Source of the DNA: Pseudalkalibacillus decolorationis
GTDB lineage: Bacteria > Bacillota > Bacilli > Bacillales > Fictibacillaceae
Direction: 5' to 3'
Assembly: GCF_024609785.1 (NCBI RefSeq)
Contig: NZ_JANHJQ010000010.1
Location: 153,988-190,822, forward strand
DNA length: 36,835 nucleotides
In this document: positions 17,761 to 25,751 of the stretch, in pieces
Position numbering within the stretch: the first letter of the stretch is position 1
Layout of the letters: every line of letters starts with the position of its first letter
Notes under the pieces: generated by a model
What the model saw: the letters and a program-made list of their open reading frames with translations, nothing else
What the model was told of the DNA's origin: nothing
Database searches by the model: none
Made by a program: the position numbers and the translations under genes

Positions 17761-20700
17761 TTTGGCCCCCCTTCTCTCGTATTTGTTCAAACGCTTCTTC
17801 GTCCTTGACATTTTTTAAAATGCGATAATTATTTTCATCAAGTGTTGCATCAAATTGACATACAGAACGATACGAGCAAAATGTGCAGGGCGTACGTTTT
17901 TGAATTTCATACGGTGATATATCAATTTTCCCATCTGTGATTTCTGTACCGATCCTACCGATCATAGAGCGTACGTATGAACGAACATCATCAAATTGAT
18001 CATGGCTGATGATTGAGGATCGTCTTTGAAACCCTCCACCTTTCTTTCTAGAAACAGGAATGATGTTTGAATGACTATCAATCGTATTGTCCATCAACTC
18101 AACGACTTCCTCATCCTCAAGTACAAGGCCTTTCATCTTAAATTTCTTAAACAACTGCTTTTCAATTTCATCAAGAGTAAGTAGCTTTTTCGACGAGTGA
18201 ATCGGATCGTGCACATGGAAGTATAGGACACCTGCCGGTTTTGCAGCTTTTCCCAACCAAGTATCTGAATAGGTCAGAACAACATCTAAATATGTAAGCA
18301 TTTGCAAGGCTATCCCGTAATAAACTTCTACTAGATTCAATCCCTTTTGACTGGATTTATAATCAATAACACGCAGCAATAGTCCATCGCTGCTTTCTGC
18401 AGCATCGACTCGGTCAATCCTACCCACTACCTCCATAGTGGCTCCATTTTGCAGTGTATATTTTAAAGGTGGTAATTGATCGCCCATACCGAATCCAAGT
18501 TCGAGACCTACTGGTGAAAACCCACTTGCCTTAGCCTGTTGACTTAGTACATAAGACGCTCGTCCTACAACATTTTTCAATTTTCGTTTAATATAGTTGT
18601 AGCGATTTGTACTCAATAAGATTTGACTTTGAAGCATAGGTGCTAATCGTTCAACCATTTCCGCTGCGATTCGATAGCAGTCTGTTGCAGAAAGCTCTTT
18701 CCAGTCGATGTCCCGCTGGTTCAGGTAATCGGCGACATCATTAAGAGCCGCATGGAAAAGTTGACCAATATCCGGTGCCTCCAATCGAAATAATGGACGT
18801 TCCTCAAGCTTTAATCCATAACTTGCAAAATGGGAAAAAGGGCATGATTGATGTCTTTCCATTCGTGATACACTTGCTTTTAGATGGTTGCCATATAATT
18901 CTTGGCTTGTCTTTCTTGGAAGACGTTCGGCTTTGTTGACATAGAAAAGACTATGAACGGTCCGCTTAGCCGTTTCAGACCAATGCTCGTCCTCCACAAA
19001 CCAGTTGTACACATTCCACCATATCGATGATACTGGATACCCTTTTTGCCACTGGCGAAGCTGAACGGTTAAATAAGACAATGTACGTGCAGGTCTGACG
19101 ATAAACCGTTCATCTTGTTCCTCTCCATCACCGGGCTCTAACATAAGTAAGCGTTCCTTCAGGTCAGGTAACAGCTCCTTCAATTGGTTTAATAGTATAG
19201 AAGGGACGAGTGATTTTCCTTCCTCATCTGCAAGGGGATAAGATACATACAAATATTCAGAAGCACTGCTCAAGGCCATATAAATTAAAAATGGTTCATC
19301 AAGCAATGTTTGTCTCGCTGTAGGAGCGAGATCTACCCCTTGTTCCAGCAGCCTTTCTCGATCGTCCTCAGAAAAGATCCCATCTTCCCTCGGTTTTGCG
19401 GGCAATACACCATCGTTTACACCAACAATGAAACTACATTTGACATTATACAACCTAGAACGGTCTAAGCTTCCAATCAAAACTTGGTCAAGTGATGGTG
19501 GAACTAAAGCAAACTTCATTGACTCTAACCCAGTATCAAGCATTTTACTAAACAGTTCTAAACTAACCGTCTCTTCACCAACAATTTCAACCATTTGTTC
19601 AAATAAATCAATCACTGCTCCCCAAACCTGATCATGTTCCCGAGCAACACTCAGTGCACCCTCTTTTTCAGCCTGATGTCGCCATTCTTCAAGCTTTGAA
19701 GGTACTCGAAGTCCTTCAAGAAATAAAAATAATGCTTCACACAATTGCTTACCATTTTCAGCGTTTTTGAGGTCACGTTCAAGCCTTGAGAGCGGGTCCG
19801 CGACCATCTGTCTTGCGTCATTAAGAATCGATTGTTTTTTCCGTTCATCATCTGTTTGGTTGCCAAATGATTGGTCAAGGGATCGATATTTTCGGTAGAT
19901 CCAGTCTTTGTTGCTTGTCCACCGTTTCTTCCCATGGATCCCATGGGCCAATACAAAATTTTCTAATTGATCAACCTGTTCACGAAACTGTCGTGTAGAC
20001 CGGTTCTCATCGAATGGAAAAAGTAAGTCTGTTTTTACGCACCTAAACACGGCATCATAGCGCCATTTTTGTAAAATTACATCTAAACTTGAACGAATGC
20101 ATTCGACTAATGGATGATGTAACATCGAACGTTTTTGATCCAGAAAGTAGGGAATCTCGTAATCTACAAAAATGGAATCCAACAAATCTGAATAAGCGGA
20201 AGCATCTCGTACAAGAATGGCAATATCGCGGTAACGATACCCTTGCTTTTGTACGAGTTCTTGAATGTCTCTAGCTACACCCTCAAGCTCGGCTCTCCGA
20301 TTAACAGCTCCGCTTAAAGTGACAGAACCTTCACCGTTAAATGGGACAACTGGTCTTTCATGATAGTAATTTTCCAGGTGTTGTATCGACGGGGAATCTT
20401 TAAATCTTTGTAATTCTTCAATAACCTCGTAACAATCAATCTCAACACCTGCATCCTGAGCAATCAATTCAATCTTTTGTAACGTTGTCGTTGTCATACG
20501 AAACAAATCAAGGTCCGTTGGTGCTTTCTCTTTAGGATAGTCGAGCGTTAGGGTTATCGTCATATTCTTTGCTTTTCGCATTAAAGCAGCTAACGCACTA
20601 AGTTCTTGCGGGGTATAGCTATGGAAGCCATCGACCCAGATCTCACAGTCTTTTAAATAGGTTGAATCAGGAATTTTCTGTTCAAACAATTGGAGATAAT

Positions 20701-21250
20701 CCTCTGAATCGATATATTTACCAGCTACCATTTCTTCTAAACGGTTATAAATTATATGTACATCATGCAGTTTATCTACTAAAAGTTTCCGATCCTCTTT
20801 CTCATCAAAAAGGTTTTTCGAAAACTCTACAAGATCGTTCGATGTTAAGCAATATCGCTTAAATTCTTTAATCATTTCTTCTAATTGTTCATAAAAGCCT
20901 GTTTGTTCTGTTGCTTTATGAAAAAGGCGGAGATCTTCTTTACACTGTTCAACCACCTTTCGCAGTAGCATATTCATGCCGGTTGAATTTAAGTGATATC
21001 TTGTCAGTCCGCCGACCTCCTGCAATATCTTAAGCGCAAGACGTGAAAAACTGAAGACCTGCGCCCGGATCATTCCACCGAGTTCAGGCGTCTTTATTAA
21101 TTCATATTCCATTTGGAATGTCATTTGATCTGGAACGAGAAAAATAAGAGGCTTACCATGAGGTTCATTCTTTAAACGCCCTCTTATTTCATTTAAACAA
21201 GAAGTCGTCTTTCCACTTCCTGCTCTGCCTATTTTAAATCGGATGGGCAT
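17738..21250 (-). CDS. addB: ATP-dependent helicase/deoxyribonuclease subunit B
   Basis: 1170 residues, close to B. subtilis AddB. The N terminus carries Walker A GRAGSGKTTS (8-17). A degenerate helicase core involved in Chi recognition follows, then a RecB-like nuclease domain with RVIDYKSSQKGL. Iron-sulfur cluster cysteines are visible: one in HQSCPFSHF near residue 801 and three near 1120-1129 in PCTFCSYRSVC. The ribosome binding site AGGAGGAGAG precedes the ATG. It is the first gene of the four-gene recombination operon; 124 bases separate it from the small SOS-box-controlled gene pair, so read-through from that promoter is possible. Confidence 0.97.
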   Translation of the reverse strand: MPIRFKIGRAGSGKTTSCLNEIRGRLKNEPHGKPLIFLVPDQMTFQMEYELIKTPELGGMIRAQVFSFSRLALKILQEVGGLTRYHLNSTGMNMLLRKVVEQCKEDLRLFHKATEQTGFYEQLEEMIKEFKRYCLTSNDLVEFSKNLFDEKEDRKLLVDKLHDVHIIYNRLEEMVAGKYIDSEDYLQLFEQKIPDSTYLKDCEIWVDGFHSYTPQELSALAALMRKAKNMTITLTLDYPKEKAPTDLDLFRMTTTTLQKIELIAQDAGVEIDCYEVIEELQRFKDSPSIQHLENYYHERPVVPFNGEGSVTLSGAVNRRAELEGVARDIQELVQKQGYRYRDIAILVRDASAYSDLLDSIFVDYEIPYFLDQKRSMLHHPLVECIRSSLDVILQKWRYDAVFRCVKTDLLFPFDENRSTRQFREQVDQLENFVLAHGIHGKKRWTSNKDWIYRKYRSLDQSFGNQTDDERKKQSILNDARQMVADPLSRLERDLKNAENGKQLCEALFLFLEGLRVPSKLEEWRHQAEKEGALSVAREHDQVWGAVIDLFEQMVEIVGEETVSLELFSKMLDTGLESMKFALVPPSLDQVLIGSLDRSRLYNVKCSFIVGVNDGVLPAKPREDGIFSEDDRERLLEQGVDLAPTARQTLLDEPFLIYMALSSASEYLYVSYPLADEEGKSLVPSILLNQLKELLPDLKERLLMLEPGDGEEQDERFIVRPARTLSYLTVQLRQWQKGYPVSSIWWNVYNWFVEDEHWSETAKRTVHSLFYVNKAERLPRKTSQELYGNHLKASVSRMERHQSCPFSHFASYGLKLEERPLFRLEAPDIGQLFHAALNDVADYLNQRDIDWKELSATDCYRIAAEMVERLAPMLQSQILLSTNRYNYIKRKLKNVVGRASYVLSQQAKASGFSPVGLELGFGMGDQLPPLKYTLQNGATMEVVGRIDRVDAAESSDGLLLRVIDYKSSQKGLNLVEVYYGIALQMLTYLDVVLTYSDTWLGKAAKPAGVLYFHVHDPIHSSKKLLTLDEIEKQLFKKFKMKGLVLEDEEVVELMDNTIDSHSNIIPVSRKKGGGFQRRSSIISHDQFDDVRSYVRSMIGRIGTEITDGKIDISPYEIQKRTPCTFCSYRSVCQFDATLDENNYRILKNVKDEEAFEQIREKGGQNDAQGNS

Positions 21251-21374
21251 TGCTACTCTCCTCCTGTTTATACACGTTCTTATTTATACCTTTCATTATC
21301 TCATGTTTTAGCATTGATTTGTAGGTAGTAGAAATTGGTAGGCATGTAGATTCACCCTATAGAAAGTATCTTTC

Positions 21375-21725
21375 TTAACGCGGCAAAAAAAGACGTTGGA
21401 GATAAAGTTCAGCCTGATTGCGAAGGTGTAGATTTGAGTATTTGATTACTTCATCATAGCCCCGAACAATTACGTTATATTCAGAAGTATCTTGCACTCT
21501 TCTCAATGGGGAAACTTTAATATTTTCACTTTTCATTTCTTTCCGAATTTCGTGAAGGGCAAAGCTTACCTCCTTCATTTTATATTCAATCCATTGAACA
21601 TAAGGCTGCGTGAACTTTAAAGGAGCTTGCTGAATCGCTTGCAAGTCACGATCTAATATTGTTAAAACCATCGGGTATAGGATATATCGGTCGATCAAAG
21701 CACTTTCTTCCTTCGTTGCATACAC
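21375..21725 (-). CDS. Small conserved-looking cytoplasmic protein, unknown
   Basis: 116 residues from a GTG start with AAGGAGGGG upstream; that ribosome binding site overlaps the stop of the preceding WYL-like gene. It is mostly helical and charged, with no membrane segment, signal peptide or catalytic motif. I do not recognise a named family. It is the second gene of a two-gene unit whose promoter contains a LexA-type operator, which links it to the DNA damage response by inference. The addB-addA-sbcD-sbcC operon starts 124 bases downstream on the same strand. A short AGAAAGTATCTTTCT palindrome directly after the stop may be a weak terminator or a repeat B remnant. Confidence 0.75.
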   Translation of the reverse strand: MYATKEESALIDRYILYPMVLTILDRDLQAIQQAPLKFTQPYVQWIEYKMKEVSFALHEIRKEMKSENIKVSPLRRVQDTSEYNVIVRGYDEVIKYSNLHLRNQAELYLQRLFLPR

Positions 21726-21738
21726 ATCGATCCCCTCC

Positions 21739-21963
21739 TTAGCCTACATCGGACTGACGTTTAGCCTTGACAGTACGCGCGGATAGGATCTGGTCGATTC
21801 GAAAGGTACGCGTTTGCTTACGTAAATAACAATAACCAGTAAGGATGTTGTTCCTAATTGATACAATCCATATCCTTCGCTGCGTAATTGTGCCGTCAGA
21901 AGACAAATAGACGATCTCAATCATTTTCTTTTCTTCGAAACAACGTGTAAGCAACCTATGCAA
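21739..21963 (-). CDS. Short WYL-domain-like protein
   Basis: 74 residues from a TTG start; GAGAGGTGA lies about six bases before it. The sequence is a compact beta-rich unit (IEIVYLSSDGTITQRRI, then YCYLRKQTRTFRIDQILSA) resembling the core of WYL domains, which bind ligands or single-stranded nucleic acid and often regulate DNA-repair and defence genes. Here there is no attached helix-turn-helix, so any regulatory role would be indirect. It is the first gene behind a promoter containing an SOS box and is followed after 13 bases by the 116-residue protein. The family assignment is by eye. Confidence 0.7.
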   Translation of the reverse strand: MHRLLTRCFEEKKMIEIVYLSSDGTITQRRIWIVSIRNNILTGYCYLRKQTRTFRIDQILSARTVKAKRQSDVG

Positions 21964-22007
21964 AACGAATCACCTCTCAGAAGTAAGCTTTTTCATAAGT
22001 TGATTTT

Positions 22008-22037
22008 ATTATATGCGAACATTTGTTCTTTATGCAA
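22008..22037 (-). promoter_or_regulatory. Promoter of the WYL-like gene pair
   Basis: On the minus strand TTGCAT (22037-22032) and TATAAT (22013-22008) are separated by 18 bases, a good SigA promoter about 45 bases upstream of the TTG start. The SOS box lies in the spacer. Confidence 0.65.
22016..22029. promoter_or_regulatory. LexA/DinR SOS box
   Basis: CGAACATTTGTTCT matches the Bacillus DinR/LexA operator core GAAC-N4-GTTC exactly, with the flanking C on one side. It sits between the -35 and -10 elements of the minus-strand promoter, where a bound repressor would block RNA polymerase. No plus-strand gene starts nearby. Confidence 0.7.
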
Positions 22038-22168
22038 GGTTTTCCGAAAAGAAATTTTTCCCACTTTACATTGTGACAAGATTTTAACCCAGTACTTAGT
22101 AAAACCAAGATTTAGCATTGCTGATCGCCTATGTACGCTTTTAACAAAAAAATTTTATATTTTTAGTG

Positions 22169-22215
22169 AAAAAAGAGTAGCAAAAGTACCATAAATACAA
22201 GTACTCTTGCTATTC
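22169..22215 (-). terminator. Intrinsic terminator of the ABC-F gene
   Basis: On the minus strand GAATAGCAAGAGTAC (22215-22201) pairs with GTACTTTTGCTACTC (22189-22175) with two mismatches or wobbles, and TTTTTTC follows. It lies just after the ABC-F stop codon. Confidence 0.85.
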
Positions 22216-22225
22216 CTAAATCTAT

Positions 22226-23854
22226 TTAACCCATTTGTTGTATACGCTTTTCTTTAACCGTTTCATAGTTACCAAGATAGCTGTTGAGTCCCTCATCCTC
22301 AATCCAGAAGATTCGATTGGTTAGTTTGTTAAGGAAATAACGGTCATGAGAAACGAGTAGCATCGTACCTTTAAAGTCCTCAAGAGCTTCCTCCAGCACT
22401 TCCCTCGAATCGATATCGAGATGATTTGTCGGTTCATCAAGAATCAATAAATTCACATTTTGAGACATAAGCTGTGCTAACCTCAATCTTGTCCTTTCTC
22501 CCCCGCTTAAGTCCCCTACATTTTGAAAGACCTCTCTCCCATAAAAGAGAAATTTACTCAATCGATGTCTTGCTTCGCCTTCCTCGATTTCAGCAATGTC
22601 ACGATAGGCATCGATTACGGTCCAATCATCATAACCGACAAGCCCTTGTTGTGATAAGTAACCGACTTTAACAGATGCACCTAGTTTTATTGTTCCATAA
22701 TCAGGAGGAAGTTCACCAAGTATAATCCGAAGTAATGTCGACTTTCCGACCCCGTTTTTCCCAAGAATAGCTGCTCTTTCCTGATATTGAAGTAATAGGT
22801 TAATCTCTGAGAATAAGATACGGTCCTCAATCGATTTCCATACATCCTCAACTATAATGACATCCTTTCCGCTACGTTTCGTATTTTTAAACTCTAGAGT
22901 TGCTGTCTTCCGCTCGAGCTGGGGTCGATCAATTTTATTCATTCGTTCTAGAGCACGCTCCATATTACGTGCTCTCTTGTGCATAGCTGCATTGTCAGCT
23001 CGTATCGCCCATTCACGCAACCGCTTGATGGCTTCTTTCATTTTTTTGATTTTCTTCTGTTGATCTTGGAAAGCCTGAAATTCTAGTAACAATCGTTTTT
23101 CTTTCTCCTTTATGAAATTGGAATAATTCCCTTTATATTGCTCAATAGCACCAGACTCTATTTTTACAATTTTCGTGGTAATTCGATCGAGGAAATAGCG
23201 ATCATGTGAAATAACGAGTACCGTTCCGCTATAATTATTCAAGTATTCTTCTAACCAGCTAAGTGCCTCCATATCAAGATGATTCGTCGGTTCGTCAAGT
23301 AGGAGTAAATCTGGTTCTTCAAGTAAAATCGAGGCAAGACCTACTTTTGTTTGTTCGCCCCCACTCAATGATTGAAACGTGTGTGTCTTTAACTCTTCGA
23401 GGCCGAGCCCTTGTAGAACACCATTGATTTTAGACTCTACGGCATATCCGTTCATATCCTCAAACATTCCTTGTAATAAAGCATACTGGTTATAAAGCTT
23501 TTCGAGTTGATGTTGCTCTGATGGATCCCCCATTTTTTCGGTGACTCGGTTTAGCTGCTGTTCAATTTCAAAAACTTCTTGAAAGGATTGTTTTAATACT
23601 CCTTCTACTGTAAAAGAATGATTAACCTCAGGAATCTGATCAAGTATTCCGATTTTTATGTCTTTCTTGTAAGAAATTGTTCCTTGATCAATCATTTCTA
23701 CCCCTGCGATACATTTCAATAAAGTCGTTTTGCCGCTTCCATTTGTACCAATTAGTCCTATTCTTTCTTTCTCGTGTAAGTGTATAGTTAACTCTTGAAA
23801 TATCCACGTTCCTGCATACATTTTGCTAATTTGATTTGCTGAGCACACGATCAT
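22226..23854 (-). CDS. ABC-F family ATPase, probable ribosome protection/translation factor
   Basis: 542 residues with two ABC domains and no membrane segment, as in ABC-F proteins. Domain 1 has Walker A GTNGSGKT (36-43), signature LSGGEQTK (163-170), Walker B LLLLDEPTNHLD (183-194) and the His switch ISHDRYF. A charged helical linker (about 250-320) corresponds to the interdomain arm that reaches the ribosomal P-site region. Domain 2 has GKNGVGKS (365-372), LSGGERTR (449-456), LLILDEPTNHLD (469-480) and VSHDRYFL. Such proteins displace ribosome-bound antibiotics or rescue stalled ribosomes. GGGAGA precedes the ATG. The gene has its own promoter, a 41-codon leader ORF and an intrinsic terminator in a ~270-nt leader, the typical attenuation control of antibiotic-induced ABC-F genes. 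Which drug class is involved cannot be told. Confidence 0.92.
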   Translation of the reverse strand: MIVCSANQISKMYAGTWIFQELTIHLHEKERIGLIGTNGSGKTTLLKCIAGVEMIDQGTISYKKDIKIGILDQIPEVNHSFTVEGVLKQSFQEVFEIEQQLNRVTEKMGDPSEQHQLEKLYNQYALLQGMFEDMNGYAVESKINGVLQGLGLEELKTHTFQSLSGGEQTKVGLASILLEEPDLLLLDEPTNHLDMEALSWLEEYLNNYSGTVLVISHDRYFLDRITTKIVKIESGAIEQYKGNYSNFIKEKEKRLLLEFQAFQDQQKKIKKMKEAIKRLREWAIRADNAAMHKRARNMERALERMNKIDRPQLERKTATLEFKNTKRSGKDVIIVEDVWKSIEDRILFSEINLLLQYQERAAILGKNGVGKSTLLRIILGELPPDYGTIKLGASVKVGYLSQQGLVGYDDWTVIDAYRDIAEIEEGEARHRLSKFLFYGREVFQNVGDLSGGERTRLRLAQLMSQNVNLLILDEPTNHLDIDSREVLEEALEDFKGTMLLVSHDRYFLNKLTNRIFWIEDEGLNSYLGNYETVKEKRIQQMG

Positions 23855-23895
23855 GATTATAATCTCCCTGCTTTAAGTTTATCTTTCTTAACGTA

Positions 23896-23932
23896 TAAAA
23901 AACCATGAGCAAGCTAGACCTGCCCATGGTTA
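23896..23932 (-). terminator. Leader attenuator terminator upstream of ABC-F gene
   Basis: On the minus strand AACCATGGGCA pairs with TGCTCATGGTT, 11 pairs including one wobble, around a loop of about nine bases, with TTTT directly after. It lies between the leader ORF (stop at 23970) and the ABC-F start (23854), on the coding strand, so it would stop most transcripts before the gene. Confidence 0.9.
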
Positions 23933-23969
23933 TCCGTTTTGAATTAGGAGTTATGAGGGTAAGGTTTGC

Positions 23970-24095
23970 TTACGATTCGATTTGTTTGACGTATGGAAAA
24001 AAGGACATACCTCTCCCGTTGAGCGCAAAATCATATGTTAAAGAAGCAGCCTCTACGGTAAACCATGCCATCATACGAAACAAACCTGTAAGCAT
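23970..24095 (-). CDS. Leader peptide (uORF) of the ABC-F gene
   Basis: A 41-codon ORF starting ATG at 24095 with the near-perfect ribosome binding site AAAAGGAGGTG about eight bases upstream. The peptide begins MLTGLFRMMAWFTVEAAS and ends GMSFFPYVKQIES. It lies about 30 bases after a strong promoter and 38 bases before the 5' arm of the leader terminator. In antibiotic-induced ABC-F and methyltransferase genes, a ribosome stalled on such a leader ORF lets the downstream gene be transcribed by preventing terminator formation; that mechanism is inferred here from layout. The peptide is long for a pure stalling leader and is unusually rich in aromatic residues and methionine. I do not recognise its sequence. 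Confidence 0.75.
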   Translation of the reverse strand: MLTGLFRMMAWFTVEAASLTYDFALNGRGMSFFPYVKQIES

Positions 24096-24130
24096 TCCTA
24101 ACACCTCCTTTTCATGTCGTAATTTTCTAA

Positions 24131-24160
24131 ATTATACAATAAAATTCCTTGTCCTGTCTA
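24131..24160 (-). promoter_or_regulatory. SigA promoter of the ABC-F leader
   Basis: Minus strand: TAGACA (24160-24155), an 18-base spacer, and a perfect TATAAT (24136-24131). Transcription would start near 24124, giving a leader of about 270 nt before the ABC-F ATG. Confidence 0.75.
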
Positions 24161-24202
24161 TAGGCTGACAAATAAGTCCACCTATGCTATACATTCATAA
24201 AA

Positions 24203-24676
24203 CTAGTCAACTGCTTTATGCCACATCGACCACATTCCAATATCCTTAAAACCTAGTCGTTTGTAAATGGACCCTGCAGCTGGATTATCATAAAACAGAC
24301 AGAGAGACTTCGCTTCTGCTAACAACTGTTCACACAGAGCGCTGAGACAAACGGAAGCAAGCCCTTTGTTCCGATGATTCACGTCAGTGCAAACCCCGAC
24401 AACCATTGCCGACAATGAGTTTTCAGCCGTTGTTGAAGCACTTGCGACCGCTCGACCTTCATCTTTAATATAAAAAGTACGACCGCTTTTGGTTTTCAAT
24501 GATTCGATAATCCCTTCTCTTGAATTCTTACTCAAATCAAATATGTTTTCCTGTAACAATCAGTTTCATAACCGAAGTTTTCAATGTCTCCAATAATAAA
24601 GAGGTTTAGTGCACGTTCTTCTCCTAGAAAATCCATGACTTTAGTGTGATCTTTTTCTGCAAGTTTACGAATCAAC
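24203..24676 (-). pseudogene. Decayed GNAT acetyltransferase gene
   Basis: Two fragments lie in different frames. A TTG start at 24676 behind AAGGGGGAGAG opens a frame beginning LIRKLAEKDHTKVMDFLGEE and running through NLFIIGDIENFGYETD, then meets a stop (LI*) near 24547. The following 118 codons (from about 24559 to 24203), in another frame, encode the C-terminal GNAT half, including AMVVGVCTDVNHRNKGLAS (acetyl-CoA binding motif A) and LFYDNPAAGSIYKRLGF. From memory, intact relatives are about 270-290 residues, so a central segment of roughly 90 residues is missing between the fragments. An internal deletion with frame loss explains this best. The C-terminal part alone lacks a good ribosome binding site. 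Confidence 0.7.
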
Positions 24677-24830
24677 AGTCTCTCCCCCTTCAACTGATTG
24701 GTCCACTCACTAGAAAACTGTTCTTCATTTGGACTCTGAAGGACAGTTTCTCCCTCAAAAGTGAACTACTTATTTTTCTGGAACTCCTTCTTGTTGTTCA
24801 TTTATAAAATTGTTTGTATTTTTTACTTTT

Positions 24831-25745
24831 TTAGTCAGAAAGCTGCTTACGGAAAATGACAGATCGGACGGTTTCCTTAAATCCAACCTTTTTATACAGC
24901 CGAAGTGCATTTGTATTGTTTGAATCTAAACTCAAGTAAAGTCTTGGAATACCGGCTCGTTCCGTTTGCTGAAAAACATAATGAATCAACTGTGCTCCGA
25001 TTCCATTTCGTCGATCAGCCGGATTCACTGCAAGGTATTCCAGCCTGCCAAAATCAGTACCTCCTACAATCGTCCATATTACCGCGCCCATAACTTTATT
25101 CGTTTGATCCGTAACATAATGGACTTTATACGCCTCGTCAAGGTACTGTACTAAGCGAGTCTTTGGACTCTCCCAACCAAGTCCATTCCCCATTACTTCA
25201 GCAATTTGATTAAAGGCGGAATTTTCCTTTATGATTAGTTCCGAAAAGTTAAACTTGTCATCATGGATTGTTGTAGCTTCAGTGCCTAGTTCCCATTTCA
25301 TTTCTGTTTGTCGGTTGAGCTCTTTCCAGTTCATCCCGACCAACGTGTCACATAGAAGGTTGTTCGTCTCAACCACACAAGCATCCACATGCTGATGATC
25401 ATTATGCAATTTCGAAATGAATTTGGTTAAAACTCGAGGCAGCCATATAGCTCGATTTATTGTTGGATTGAGAAATGGACCAATTAAATAACCCTCACTA
25501 TCTCCAGGACTGTGCAGAAAACCAACCATTCCGACCCGATCTCCGTTTCGAGTGACGGTGTAAACACAATGCTCAATTGTATTTTCATAAATCTCAATTT
25601 CAGCAACTAGTTCGGAAAGGTCCTTACATCTCGGATAACCAATTGCTTGATTCTCATCTTTCCAACTCTCTCGGATTAGTTCGTCAATATAAGTAAGCGC
25701 CTCATTTCTTACCGTATTTAACTTTAGAACAATCGTTGAATTCAC
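24831..25745 (-). CDS. Tandem-GNAT acetyltransferase
   Basis: 304 residues from a GTG start with AGAGGTGATG upstream. Two GNAT-like halves are visible. The N-terminal one (about 1-150; VGMVGFLHSPG, YLIGPFLNP) looks degenerate. The C-terminal one (about 160-304) carries a clear motif A, LEYLAVNPADRRNGIGAQLI, followed by LYLSLDSNNTNALRLYKKVGF. The C-terminal domain is the likely catalytic acetyl-CoA-dependent N-acetyltransferase; the substrate is unknown. It begins six bases after the stop of the AlkD-like gene, so the two are probably co-transcribed. The decayed GNAT gene lies downstream and is a different GNAT type, not an obvious duplicate. Confidence 0.85.
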   Translation of the reverse strand: MNSTIVLKLNTVRNEALTYIDELIRESWKDENQAIGYPRCKDLSELVAEIEIYENTIEHCVYTVTRNGDRVGMVGFLHSPGDSEGYLIGPFLNPTINRAIWLPRVLTKFISKLHNDHQHVDACVVETNNLLCDTLVGMNWKELNRQTEMKWELGTEATTIHDDKFNFSELIIKENSAFNQIAEVMGNGLGWESPKTRLVQYLDEAYKVHYVTDQTNKVMGAVIWTIVGGTDFGRLEYLAVNPADRRNGIGAQLIHYVFQQTERAGIPRLYLSLDSNNTNALRLYKKVGFKETVRSVIFRKQLSD

Positions 25746-25751
25746 AAAACA

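Noticed and set aside
21958-22194. Plus-strand 78-codon frame opposite the WYL-like gene promoter
   Set aside because: No ribosome binding site; it overlaps the divergent promoter, the SOS box and the ABC-F terminator.
24721-24830. Possible T-box or other riboswitch before the decayed GNAT gene
   Set aside because: A short GAAACTGT/ACAGTTTTC hairpin is present, but no T-box sequence, specifier loop or terminator/antiterminator pair is seen.
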